From contig NZ_LBIA02000001.1 of assembly GCF_001006325.2 (NCBI RefSeq), positions 4,431,199 through 4,495,198 of the forward strand: 64,000 nt of DNA, read 5' to 3'. Origin of the DNA: Afipia massiliensis. GTDB lineage: Bacteria > Pseudomonadota > Alphaproteobacteria > Rhizobiales > Xanthobacteraceae. The translations under genes and the position numbers were made by a program. Below the pieces are notes generated by a model. The model was not told the DNA's origin. It saw only the letters and a program-made list of their open reading frames with translations, and searched no databases. The stretch's first letter is position 1, and each line of letters opens with the position of its first letter. This document shows positions 1-7,521 of the stretch, in pieces.

Positions 1-249
1 GACCCACACCAGCGGCCTCCGCCCTGCGAGGCGATGGGCAAGACCCGCGATGAACCCCGTCGCTGCTGCGCCGTGGCGGCCGCTCTCGGCGAACACCTCA
101 TGCAGCGCGCCGCGCACCAGCCCGCCCTGCAACAGGGCGTCCGCTTCGGCGTGGCCCAGCGCCACGCGCGAAAGCCCACCGGCGTCGCCTTCCAGGCGGC
201 CGATGGTCCCTCGCAGGGACGCAAGCGTGTTTATGCGCGCGCCGGTCAT
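1..249 (-). CDS. imuA: ImuA, translesion mutagenesis protein (N-terminal part, runs off the window)
   Basis: The first 83 residues of a leftward gene are visible; the rest lies beyond base 1. The reading frame shows the ImuA N-terminal pattern: a helical start, LGHAEADALLQGGLVRGALHE, then AATGFIAGLAHRLA and PLVWV, resembling the RecA-like core start of ImuA. ImuA works with ImuB and DnaE2 in SOS-induced error-prone synthesis in many alphaproteobacteria, so imuB and dnaE2 are expected outside the window (inference). The ATG at 249 has AGGAG six bases upstream. A GTG ten codons earlier is possible but has a poorer ribosome site. A LexA box lies 64 bp upstream, which supports both identity and direction. 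Confidence 0.8.
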   Translation of the reverse strand, partial: MTGARINTLASLRGTIGRLEGDAGGLSRVALGHAEADALLQGGLVRGALHEVFAESGRHGAAATGFIAGLAHRLAGRRPLVWV

Positions 250-312
250 GCGCCGCTCCTGGGTTTCTGGGTCCGTCACCCGCAGTTGGTTGAACGAGTG
301 ACGACCTTATTT

Positions 313-327
313 GTTCATGATATGTTC
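313..327 (-). promoter_or_regulatory. LexA (SOS) box upstream of imuA
   Basis: GTTC-N7-GTTC on the plus strand (GAAC-N7-GAAC on the coding strand) exactly matches the direct-repeat LexA operator known for alphaproteobacteria. It sits 64 bp upstream of the imuA start codon, a normal operator position. Confidence 0.85.
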
Positions 328-444
328 TAATATAAAGCTAAGAGAGGCCAAGGAGTCAATGGACTCCCGCAGATTAAGTTTTCTATTTTAAAACAACAGA
401 CTAACGGACAGCTCGCCGCTTTCACCGCTCATGCGGCACCCTCC

Positions 445-464
445 GGCGTCCCTGACGGGACGCC
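445..464 (-). terminator. GC-rich hairpin downstream of the YciF-like gene (possible terminator)
   Basis: A perfect 8-bp stem (GGCGTCCC/GGGACGCC) with a 4-base loop lies 30 bp past the stop codon at 494. No U tract follows on either strand, so intrinsic termination is doubtful. Confidence 0.35.
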
Positions 465-493
465 AGAGGCATGATCGCTTGCCGAAACGGCTG

Positions 494-997
494 TCAGGCC
501 GCCATCGCTTCGGAATTCACTGCGGCAAGGGCCAGACTGGTCAGCGCCTCGTCCGTCTTGTGTTCCTGCTTAAGGGTTTCATCCAGCAGCCTCGCCGCTT
601 CGGCCATGCCGAGCTTGGTCGCCCATGCCTTCAGGGTTCCATAGCGCGCGATTTCGTAATGCTCGACCGCCTGCGCCGCCGCCAGCAAGCCAGCGTCCAG
701 AGCTTCGGTGCCCTTGTACTCGTCCATGATTTCCTTGCCTTCATCCAAAATGCCTTGGATGGCCTCGCAGGTTTTTCCTCGGGCCGGCTTGTCCATTAGA
801 TCGAAAATTTTCTCCAACCGCTCCACATGGTCTTCTGTCTCGCCTTCATGCTTCTCGAACGCAGCGCGCAGTTGACTGGAATGCGCGGCCTTGGCCATTT
901 TCGGCAGCGCCTTGAGGATGTGCTTTTCTGCGAAATACATGTCCTTGAGGGTATCAAGGAACAGGTCGTTGAGGTCTTTGTCTTTTGCTGCGGACAT
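494..997 (-). CDS. YciF-like ferritin-fold protein (DUF892)
   Basis: The 167-residue product is an all-helical DUF892/YciF-type protein: DLFLDTLKDMYFAEKHI, then KHEGETEDHVERLEKIF, and later EALDAGLLAAAQAVEHYEIARYG. The acidic and histidine residues in these helices are the usual metal-site residues of the ferritin-like four-helix bundle. Family members are stress-induced cytoplasmic proteins of uncertain reaction. The ATG at 997 has GAGG at good spacing, and an in-frame extension of 16 codons upstream lacks family similarity. An exact EcfG promoter lies 47 bp upstream, so expression as part of the general stress response is likely (inference). Confidence 0.9.
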   Translation of the reverse strand: MSAAKDKDLNDLFLDTLKDMYFAEKHILKALPKMAKAAHSSQLRAAFEKHEGETEDHVERLEKIFDLMDKPARGKTCEAIQGILDEGKEIMDEYKGTEALDAGLLAAAQAVEHYEIARYGTLKAWATKLGMAEAARLLDETLKQEHKTDEALTSLALAAVNSEAMAA

Positions 998-1043
998 GGC
1001 GTCCTCACTCGGGTTGATGGTGACGGGATGCTTCCGGCCTCTC

Positions 1044-1068
1044 AACGCGAGGTGTTGCGCTTCGTTCC
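1044..1068 (-). promoter_or_regulatory. EcfG (general stress sigma factor) promoter of the YciF-like gene
   Basis: Read on the minus strand this is GGAAC (1068-1064), a 16-base spacer, then CGTT (1047-1044). It matches the EcfG consensus GGAAC-N16/17-CGTT without mismatch. Transcription would start near 1037, about 40 bp before the ATG at 997. Confidence 0.8.
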
Positions 1069-1114
1069 TACGACGTAAACGGCGCGAAGCAGTTCCGGCC
1101 TCCGCTCGCCCGGG

Positions 1115-2290
1115 TCAGCCTGCGAGCTGGGTCTCGACCAGCTTGATCCAGTAGGACGAGCCATAAATGATGGCGTCATCATTGAAGTTATAGGCCGGGT
1201 GATGAAGCCCGGCGCTGTCGCCATTGCCGATAAAAATGAAGGCGCCGGGCCGTGCTTCCAACATGTAGGCGAAATCTTCCGCGCCCATTACGGGCGGAAT
1301 CTCGGAGCTGACATTGCCCTCACCTGCAATATCCGCCGCGACCCGTGCGGCGATGCCAGTTTCGGCAGGATGATTGACCAGCACCGGATAGCTGCGCTCG
1401 TAATCGAGCGTGATCTTCGCACCCGAAAGCTGCGCAACACCGTTTACGACCTCACGCACCCGCTGCTCGATCAGGTCCCGCACCTCGGGCGTCAGCGTCC
1501 GTGCAGTGCCAAACAGTTCTGCCGTTTGTGGGATCACGTTGCGGGCGTTCCCGGCATGGAACTCGCAGATCGAAATCACCGCCGCGTCGAGCGGATCGAC
1601 GCTGCGCGAGACGATCGACTGCAAAGCGGTAATCAATTGCGCGCCGACCAGCACCGAGTCGATGCTCTTGTGCGGACGCGCGGCATGTCCGCCCAGACCT
1701 TCGATATGAATGTTGATGTGATCGGTCGCCGCCATCGCAGGTCCGACACGCGTCGCAAACGTGCCGATCGGCATGCCCGGTGAGTTGTGCATCCCGTAGA
1801 CCTGTTCGATCTTGAAGCGATCCATCAGGCCGTCCTTGATCATGGCTTCGGCCCCCGCACCGCCCTCCTCGGCAGGCTGGAAGATCATCACGGCATCACC
1901 CGCGAAATTCCGTGTCTCGGCGAGATAGCGTGCCGCCCCCAGCAGCATCGCGGTATGACCGTCGTGGCCGCAGGCGTGCATCTTGCCGGGCACGGTCGAG
2001 CTATAGGCGACGCCGGTTTCTTCCTCGATCGGCAGCGCGTCCATATCGGCGCGCAGACCAATGGCTTTCAGGTCGCCGCCATTGACGGGCTTTCGCCCCC
2101 TGATGACGCCAACCACACCGGTGCGTCCGAGACCCGTCGCAACTTCATCGCAACCGAACTCCCGCAGGCGGTCGGCAACGAATGCCGCAGTGCGGTGCAC
2201 ATCGTACATCAACTCCGGATGCGCGTGCAGCTCGCGGCGCCAGCCCATGATTTCGGGTTGCAGATCGGCGATGCGGTTGAGGATAGGCAC
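1115..2290 (-). CDS. M20 family amidohydrolase (hippurate/N-acyl-amino-acid hydrolase type)
   Basis: A 391-residue zinc-dependent amidohydrolase of peptidase family M20D. Visible metal-site and catalytic motifs, in order: ADMDALPIEEETG, HACGHDGHTAMLLG, AEEGGAGAEAMI, YGMHNSPGMP and, near the C-terminus, MGAEDFAYM. The central dimerisation (lid) domain carries HAARPHKSIDSV. Length and motif order are those of hippurate hydrolases and IAA-amino-acid hydrolases, which split an N-acyl group from an amino acid in the cytoplasm. The true substrate cannot be read from the sequence. It is divergent from the GMC oxidoreductase gene across a 165-bp gap that must hold both promoters. Confidence 0.9.
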   Translation of the reverse strand: MPILNRIADLQPEIMGWRRELHAHPELMYDVHRTAAFVADRLREFGCDEVATGLGRTGVVGVIRGRKPVNGGDLKAIGLRADMDALPIEEETGVAYSSTVPGKMHACGHDGHTAMLLGAARYLAETRNFAGDAVMIFQPAEEGGAGAEAMIKDGLMDRFKIEQVYGMHNSPGMPIGTFATRVGPAMAATDHINIHIEGLGGHAARPHKSIDSVLVGAQLITALQSIVSRSVDPLDAAVISICEFHAGNARNVIPQTAELFGTARTLTPEVRDLIEQRVREVVNGVAQLSGAKITLDYERSYPVLVNHPAETGIAARVAADIAGEGNVSSEIPPVMGAEDFAYMLEARPGAFIFIGNGDSAGLHHPAYNFNDDAIIYGSSYWIKLVETQLAG

Positions 2291-2455
2291 GGCGGTAACC
2301 TCACAGGATCAAGACGACAAAAGCTAGCATGAGCCCGCAAGGGACCCAACATCCGCGCAAACGGGAATTGCGCGGAACCACACTGTACAGCGAACCCCGG
2401 CCGGGGCCATAAGAAGAAAAGTCTCCAATTTGAATAGAGAAATGCAGGACAGGGA

Positions 2456-4075
2456 ATGGTGAAACGTCTCGAGGGGGATTTCGACTACATCGTCGTCGGT
2501 GCCGGTACCGCCGGTTGCATCGTTGCCAATCGCCTCTCGGCCGACCCGCGCAAGCGCGTGCTGATTCTGGAAGCCGGCGGCAAGGACAACTGGATCTGGT
2601 TTCACATTCCGGTCGGTTATTTGTTCGCCATCGGCAATCCCCGCTCCGACTGGATGTTCAAGACCGAACCGGAGGCCGGGCTCAACGGCCGCGCGCTGGC
2701 CTATCCGCGCGGTAAGGTGATCGGCGGATCGTCTGCGATCAACGCCATGATCTCCATGCGCGGACAGGCCGCGGATTACGACCATTGGCGGCAGCTTGGA
2801 TTGACCGGCTGGGGCTGGGATGATGTGCTGCCCGCATTCAAGAAACTTGAAGATCATTTTCTTGGCGAGAGCGAGCACCACGGCACCGGGGGCGGCTGGC
2901 GGATCGAAGCGCCGCGCCTGTCATGGAAAGTGCTGGATGCCGTCGGAGACGCCGCGCACGAAATGGGCATCCGCAAGACGCCGGACTTCAATACCGGCGA
3001 CAACGAAGGCATCGGATACTTCCACGTCAACCAGAAACGCGGACGGCGCTGGTCCTCGGCGCGCGGTTTTCTCAAGCCCGCATTGTCGCGGCCTAATCTT
3101 CGACTCGAAACCAATGTGCTGGTCGACAGGGTGATCGTCGAGAACGGCCGCGCCGTGGGCGTGCGCTTCAGCCAGGGTGGTGAAACCATCGAGGCACGGA
3201 CACAAGGCGAAGTGATCCTGTGCTCGGGTTCGATCGGATCGACGCAGGTGCTGCATCGCTCCGGCATTGGCCCGCAGGAATGGCTGTCGCCACTCGGCAT
3301 CGACACCGTGCTCGACCGGCAAGGCGTAGGCCGCAACCTGCAGGATCATTTGCAGCAACGCGCGATCTACAAGGTCGAGGGCGTGCGCACTCTGAACGAG
3401 ACCTACTACAATTTGTTCCGGCGTGGCTGGATGGGCGTCGATTATCTCCTGCGGCGGCGTGGACCGCTGACCATGGCGCCGTCGCAGCTCGGTATCTTCA
3501 CGCGCTCCGATGCGCGTCAGGAGCGCGCCAACATCCAGTTTCACGTTCAGCCGTTGTCGCTCGACAAGTTCGGTGAGCCGTTGCACCGCTTCCCGGCGAT
3601 CACCATCGCTGCCTGTAATCTACGGCCGACATCGCGCGGCAGCGTGCGCATCAAGTCGAACGCCCCCGATCAAGCGCCTGCGATCGCGCCGAACTATCTA
3701 TCGACACCCGAAGACCGGCAGGTCGCCGCCGATGCCATCCGCGTGACGCGGCGGCTGATGAAGCAGCACGCGCTCGCGGCCTATCATCCGCAGGAGTATC
3801 TCCCCGGCCCGTCCGTCGGCGATGACGATGCGTCTTTGGCGAAAGCCGCCGGCGACATCGGCACCACGATCTTTCATCCGGTCGGAACCGCGAAGATGGG
3901 CACGTCCAGCGATCCTCTCGCTGTGGTCGATGAGCGCCTGCGCTTTCACGGCCTTAAGGGGCTGCGTGTCGTCGACGCGTCGGTGATGCCGACCATCACG
4001 TCGGGCAACACCAACACGCCGACCGCGATGATCGCGGAAAAAGGCGCGGCGATGATTGTTGCGGATGGACGGTAG
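2456..4075 (+). CDS. GMC-family FAD oxidoreductase (choline/alcohol dehydrogenase type)
   Basis: A 539-residue flavoprotein of the glucose-methanol-choline family. The FAD-binding GAGTAG lies at residues 15-20, followed by VLILEAGG. The GMC signature GSIGSTQVLHRSGIG is near mid-protein, and the active-site pair is HPVGTAKMG (His474) and TSGNTNTPT (Asn518). Such enzymes oxidise primary alcohols or polyols to aldehydes, passing electrons to quinone or oxygen. There is no signal peptide, so it is cytoplasmic. It resembles the BetA branch, but no betaine genes are nearby, so choline is not a safe substrate call. Its 3' end faces the carboxyltransferase gene across a repeat element. Confidence 0.9.
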   Translation: MVKRLEGDFDYIVVGAGTAGCIVANRLSADPRKRVLILEAGGKDNWIWFHIPVGYLFAIGNPRSDWMFKTEPEAGLNGRALAYPRGKVIGGSSAINAMISMRGQAADYDHWRQLGLTGWGWDDVLPAFKKLEDHFLGESEHHGTGGGWRIEAPRLSWKVLDAVGDAAHEMGIRKTPDFNTGDNEGIGYFHVNQKRGRRWSSARGFLKPALSRPNLRLETNVLVDRVIVENGRAVGVRFSQGGETIEARTQGEVILCSGSIGSTQVLHRSGIGPQEWLSPLGIDTVLDRQGVGRNLQDHLQQRAIYKVEGVRTLNETYYNLFRRGWMGVDYLLRRRGPLTMAPSQLGIFTRSDARQERANIQFHVQPLSLDKFGEPLHRFPAITIAACNLRPTSRGSVRIKSNAPDQAPAIAPNYLSTPEDRQVAADAIRVTRRLMKQHALAAYHPQEYLPGPSVGDDDASLAKAAGDIGTTIFHPVGTAKMGTSSDPLAVVDERLRFHGLKGLRVVDASVMPTITSGNTNTPTAMIAEKGAAMIVADGR

Positions 4076-4119
4076 CAAGCGACCGACGAAATTAGGCGCG
4101 GAGCCTCAACTTACTCAGT

Positions 4120-4210
4120 CGTCATCACCGGGCTTGTCCCGGTGATCCACGTCTTGCTCGCGACGCCGTAAGGAAAGACATGGATGGCCGGGACAAGCCC
4201 GGCCATGACG
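4120..4210. repeat. Palindromic intergenic repeat, family B copy 1
   Basis: The element fills the gap between two convergent genes. It has two GC-rich hairpins: CACCGGGCTTGTCCCGGTG at the left, and GGCCGGGACAAGCCCGGCC at the right. The outer ends are GTCAT and ATGACG, so the whole unit can also fold arm to arm. The same core layout recurs at 41782-41857. Confidence 0.85.
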
Positions 4211-4240
4211 AACTTTATATTTGCGGTCCTTGATAGATCA

Positions 4241-5797
4241 TCACGGCCTGATCGCCATCTTCGCCACGCCCGGGGTACGCAGTGGCTCCGCCAGCCGTGC
4301 GAATTCGCAAATCAACGAACGCGTCTTACGCGGGTCTATGATCTCTTCGACCCAGAACTTCTCCGCCGAACGGAATGGCGACCGCAGCTTGTTGAGCCGG
4401 TCCTCGATCTCGGCCAGCTTCGCCTTGGGATCGTCAGCGGCCTCGATATCGGCACGATAAGCGGCCTCGATGCCGCCTTCGAGCGGCAGCGAGCCCCAAT
4501 AGGCCGAGGGCCACGCATAGCGCAGCGAGAACCGGCCTGCCGGCTGATGCACAACCCCCGCAACACCGAAGGAGTTGCGAACGATGATCGTGCACCATGG
4601 CACCGTGGTCTGATTGACGGCGGTCATCGCCCGCACGCCATGCCGGATCGTCGCGGCCTTTTCGGCTTCAAGCCCGATCATAAAACCCGGACAATCCATC
4701 AGATAGACGACGGGAAGATGGAAGGTTTCCGCCAAATCGACGAAGCGCACCACCTTCTGGCAGGCTTCCGCTGTCCACGATCCTCCATAAATATAAGGAT
4801 CGCTCGCCAGCAGCAGCACAGCGCGGCCGTCAAAGCGCGCGAACCCGGCGATCACCGAGCGCCCGAAATTCTGGCCCATCTCGAAGAACGATCCCTTATC
4901 GACCACCGACTCGATAATGGGCCGCATCTTGTAGATCTGCTTGCGGCTGCGCGGGACGATATTGAGCAGCGCTTCGTCGCTGCGCTCCGGATCATCGCTG
5001 CAAGGAGTGGTCGGCGGCAGGTCAAATACAGATGACGGCAGGTAAGACAGGAACTTCCGCGCACACTCGAACGCTTCTTCCTCGGTATCGACTGCGTGAT
5101 CAACACCACCCGCCTTGGTCTGAATCTGCCAGCCGCCAAGCTCCTGCTTGTCGAGCGACTGTCCGAGACGCGCGACGACCGGCGGACCCGCGACGAACAT
5201 CGCGGATGATTTGGTCATGACTGAATAATGGCTGGCTGCGAGGCGCGCCGCGCCAAGACCTGCAACCGATCCAAGGCCGAGACCCACGACAGGTACACGC
5301 GCCATGTTCGTGGTGGTGTACCAATACCAGGTTGTGCCACCAACGCCGCCCGGCAGATTCGCGGCGCCTTTCGTTTCGATGGTCTTGACCGAACCGCCGC
5401 CGCCGGATCCTTCGATCACGCGAATGATCGGCATCCGGAAATCGTGCGCCATCTGCTCGGCCATTGTCGGCTTTGCGGAGATCGACGCGTCCGCCGAACC
5501 GCCGCGCACGGTGAAGTCGTCACCGACGACGACGACGGGGCGCTTGTCAATCTTGCCGCGGCCGAACACGCAGTTGGCCGGCGTGAGTGTCGTCAACTCA
5601 TTCTTGTCGTCATACTCGGCTATGCCGGAAATCGCTCCCATCTCGTGAAAGCTCTTCGGATCCACCAGTTTGTCGATACGCTCGCGAACGGTCAGCCGTC
5701 CCTGATCGTGCTGTCGCTTGACTTTGTCGGCGCCGCCCATCTCTTTCGCAAACGCTTCGCGCCGCGCGAGTTCATCGAGTTCAGGCTTCCAGTTCAT
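4241..5797 (-). CDS. Acyl-CoA carboxylase carboxyltransferase subunit (PccB/MccB/MmdA family)
   Basis: A 518-residue carboxyltransferase with both crotonase-fold halves. The N-half holds MRERIDKL-type sequence (RLTVRERIDKLVDP), VVVGDDFTVRGGS, and the oxyanion glycines GSGGGGSVKT. The C-half holds VIAGFARFDGRAVLLL, YGGSWTAEACQKVVRFVD and LMDCPGFMIG. Family members move a carboxyl group from biotin to an acyl-CoA, or run the reverse in decarboxylases. The ATG at 5797 has AAGGAG upstream; an in-frame extension lacks similarity. A 73-residue biotin carrier gene lies divergently 152 bp away, but no biotin carboxylase gene is in the window, so the substrate and the direction of the reaction are open. 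Confidence 0.9.
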   Translation of the reverse strand: MNWKPELDELARREAFAKEMGGADKVKRQHDQGRLTVRERIDKLVDPKSFHEMGAISGIAEYDDKNELTTLTPANCVFGRGKIDKRPVVVVGDDFTVRGGSADASISAKPTMAEQMAHDFRMPIIRVIEGSGGGGSVKTIETKGAANLPGGVGGTTWYWYTTTNMARVPVVGLGLGSVAGLGAARLAASHYSVMTKSSAMFVAGPPVVARLGQSLDKQELGGWQIQTKAGGVDHAVDTEEEAFECARKFLSYLPSSVFDLPPTTPCSDDPERSDEALLNIVPRSRKQIYKMRPIIESVVDKGSFFEMGQNFGRSVIAGFARFDGRAVLLLASDPYIYGGSWTAEACQKVVRFVDLAETFHLPVVYLMDCPGFMIGLEAEKAATIRHGVRAMTAVNQTTVPWCTIIVRNSFGVAGVVHQPAGRFSLRYAWPSAYWGSLPLEGGIEAAYRADIEAADDPKAKLAEIEDRLNKLRSPFRSAEKFWVEEIIDPRKTRSLICEFARLAEPLRTPGVAKMAIRP

Positions 5798-5949
5798 CTT
5801 CGCTCCTTGCCGTACGCGTTGCGAACGCGTTTTTGTTCTACTCTGCGGAATAAAGTTTCCTCTTGCGGAACACGCTACCTCGGGCAATCTTTCGTCACAA
5901 CAACAAGCCGCGCGTGCATGCCCTGCTCAAAGCGGATAGGGGGAAATCA

Positions 5950-6171
5950 ATGGCAGAGATCAAGATCGTCACCGAGGTTGCCGGGCGCGTCTGCGCGATT
6001 GCGGCCAGCGCCGGCGGCGATATCGGAAGCGGTGACGACGTCATCTTCGTCGAAGCCATGAAGATGGAAATTCCCATCCCCTCACCTGCCGCAGGAAAAA
6101 TCAAATCGATTCTCGTCAGCATCGATGATGTCGTGGCAGAGGGACAGGCAATCGCCACGCTCGAAGCGTGA
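5950..6171 (+). CDS. Free-standing biotin carboxyl carrier domain protein
   Basis: A 73-residue protein made of a single biotinyl/lipoyl domain. The biotinylation motif VEAMKMEIP is central, with the lysine between two methionines, and the fold ends in VAEGQAIATLEA. The ATG at 5950 follows GGGGGAAATCA, a reasonable ribosome site. It would carry the carboxyl group for a carboxylase; the divergent carboxyltransferase at 4241-5797 is the obvious partner (inference from position). Such a small independent carrier differs from the usual fused biotin carboxylase-carrier subunit. The TRAP transporter genes follow on the same strand after a 138-bp gap. Confidence 0.9.
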   Translation: MAEIKIVTEVAGRVCAIAASAGGDIGSGDDVIFVEAMKMEIPIPSPAAGKIKSILVSIDDVVAEGQAIATLEA

Positions 6172-6309
6172 TGCGCGAAGTCTCCGCGACAAACTGTCTA
6201 GTACACCTTAGTAGGCTTGCGGGCGTTGCACTGGCGCCTGCACGATGACATGATCCGGCAAAATCAAAAACGCATTTCGCACAGCGAAAGCAAATGGGAG
6301 GGATACTTC

Positions 6310-7467
6310 ATGACGCGATATATCACGACGGTTGCAGCCATGGTTGTTGCAAGCACGGCGATTTCGCCGGTGCTGGCACAGGAGATCAAACTGGCGCCGA
6401 CCATGGCTTTCACCGCTTACGACACCGGAACGTCGGGCTTCAACATCGCCGTCGGCGTTGGCAAAATGATGAAGGACAAATACGGCTCGGACATTCGCGT
6501 GCTTCCGGCGGGCAACGACGTGGCGCGTCTCGCGCCGCTGCGCGCTGGCCGCGCCGTGCTGGCCTGGATGGGCACCGGCGTTTATTTCGCGCAGGAAGGC
6601 GTGTTCGAATTCGGCGTCAAGGAATGGGGCCCGCAAGCGCTGCAGATGACTCTCTCGACGGTCGACTGTAACGGTCTGTCGGTCGGCGTGACGAAGGACG
6701 CCGGTGTCAAGGAGTGGAAGGATTTCCGCGGCAAACGGCTCGGCTTCGTGGTCGGTTCGCCTGCGCTTAACCAGAACGCGCTCGCGATCATCGCTTATGG
6801 CGGCCTCACGCAGAAGGACGTCAAGATTGTCGAATTCGCGAGCTACGGTGCGATGTGGAAAGGCCTCGTCAACAATGATGCCGACGGCGCATTCGCCTCC
6901 ACGGTGACCGGTCCGGCGAAGGAAGTTGAGAACTCGCCGCGCGGTCTGGTCTGGCCACAACTCCCGCCCGAAGACAAGGCGGCCTGGGAGCGAGTCAAGA
7001 AAGTCGGCGCGTTCTTCAATCCACACACCACAACCTGCGGCGCCGGTATCGAAGCCTCGAAACCATTGCAACTGGCCACCTATCCCTATCCGATCGCGAC
7101 GACTTATGCGACGCAGCCGGTGGATCAGGTTTACTCGATCACCAAGGCAATGATTGACGGCTACGATTCGTACAAGGACTCCGCGCCCGGTTCAGTCGGC
7201 CTTGAAGCCAAGCGTCAGAGCAAGCAGTGGGTCATTCCGTTCCATCCCGGCGCTGCCAAGGCGTTGAAGGAAGCCGGTAACTGGACCGACGCAGACGAGA
7301 AGTACAACAACGACCTGATCAAGCGGCAAGGTGTTCTGGCTGACGCATGGAAAGCCTACAATACCGCAAGCGCACCAGGAGAACCGGCAGCATTCCTCTC
7401 CGGCTGGATGGCAGCACGCAAGGCAGCGCTCGCCAAAGCCAATCTGCCGAATGGGTTTGAAGACTAG
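6310..7467 (+). CDS. TAXI-family TRAP transporter solute-binding protein
   Basis: A 385-residue periplasmic binding protein. Residues 1-23 form a Sec signal peptide ending in SPVLA before QEIK. The mature part has the TAXI-family opening with GTSGFNIAVGVG and later SYGAMWKGLVNNDADGAF, and a tail rich in charged residues. It captures a small solute, often a carboxylate, and hands it to the fused permease encoded 54 bp downstream. ATG 6310 is preceded by GGGAGG. The neighbouring carboxylase parts suggest that the imported compound may enter acyl-CoA metabolism, but this is only inferred from proximity. Confidence 0.9.
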   Translation: MTRYITTVAAMVVASTAISPVLAQEIKLAPTMAFTAYDTGTSGFNIAVGVGKMMKDKYGSDIRVLPAGNDVARLAPLRAGRAVLAWMGTGVYFAQEGVFEFGVKEWGPQALQMTLSTVDCNGLSVGVTKDAGVKEWKDFRGKRLGFVVGSPALNQNALAIIAYGGLTQKDVKIVEFASYGAMWKGLVNNDADGAFASTVTGPAKEVENSPRGLVWPQLPPEDKAAWERVKKVGAFFNPHTTTCGAGIEASKPLQLATYPYPIATTYATQPVDQVYSITKAMIDGYDSYKDSAPGSVGLEAKRQSKQWVIPFHPGAAKALKEAGNWTDADEKYNNDLIKRQGVLADAWKAYNTASAPGEPAAFLSGWMAARKAALAKANLPNGFED

Positions 7468-7521
7468 CGATCTCGATCTCTGCATGACGGACGGCGCTAC
7501 TATCTAAATCCGGGATCGACC

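Noticed and set aside
2374..2400. GGAAC upstream of the GMC oxidoreductase gene considered as an EcfG -35 box.
   Set aside because: No CGTT at 16 or 17 bases downstream.
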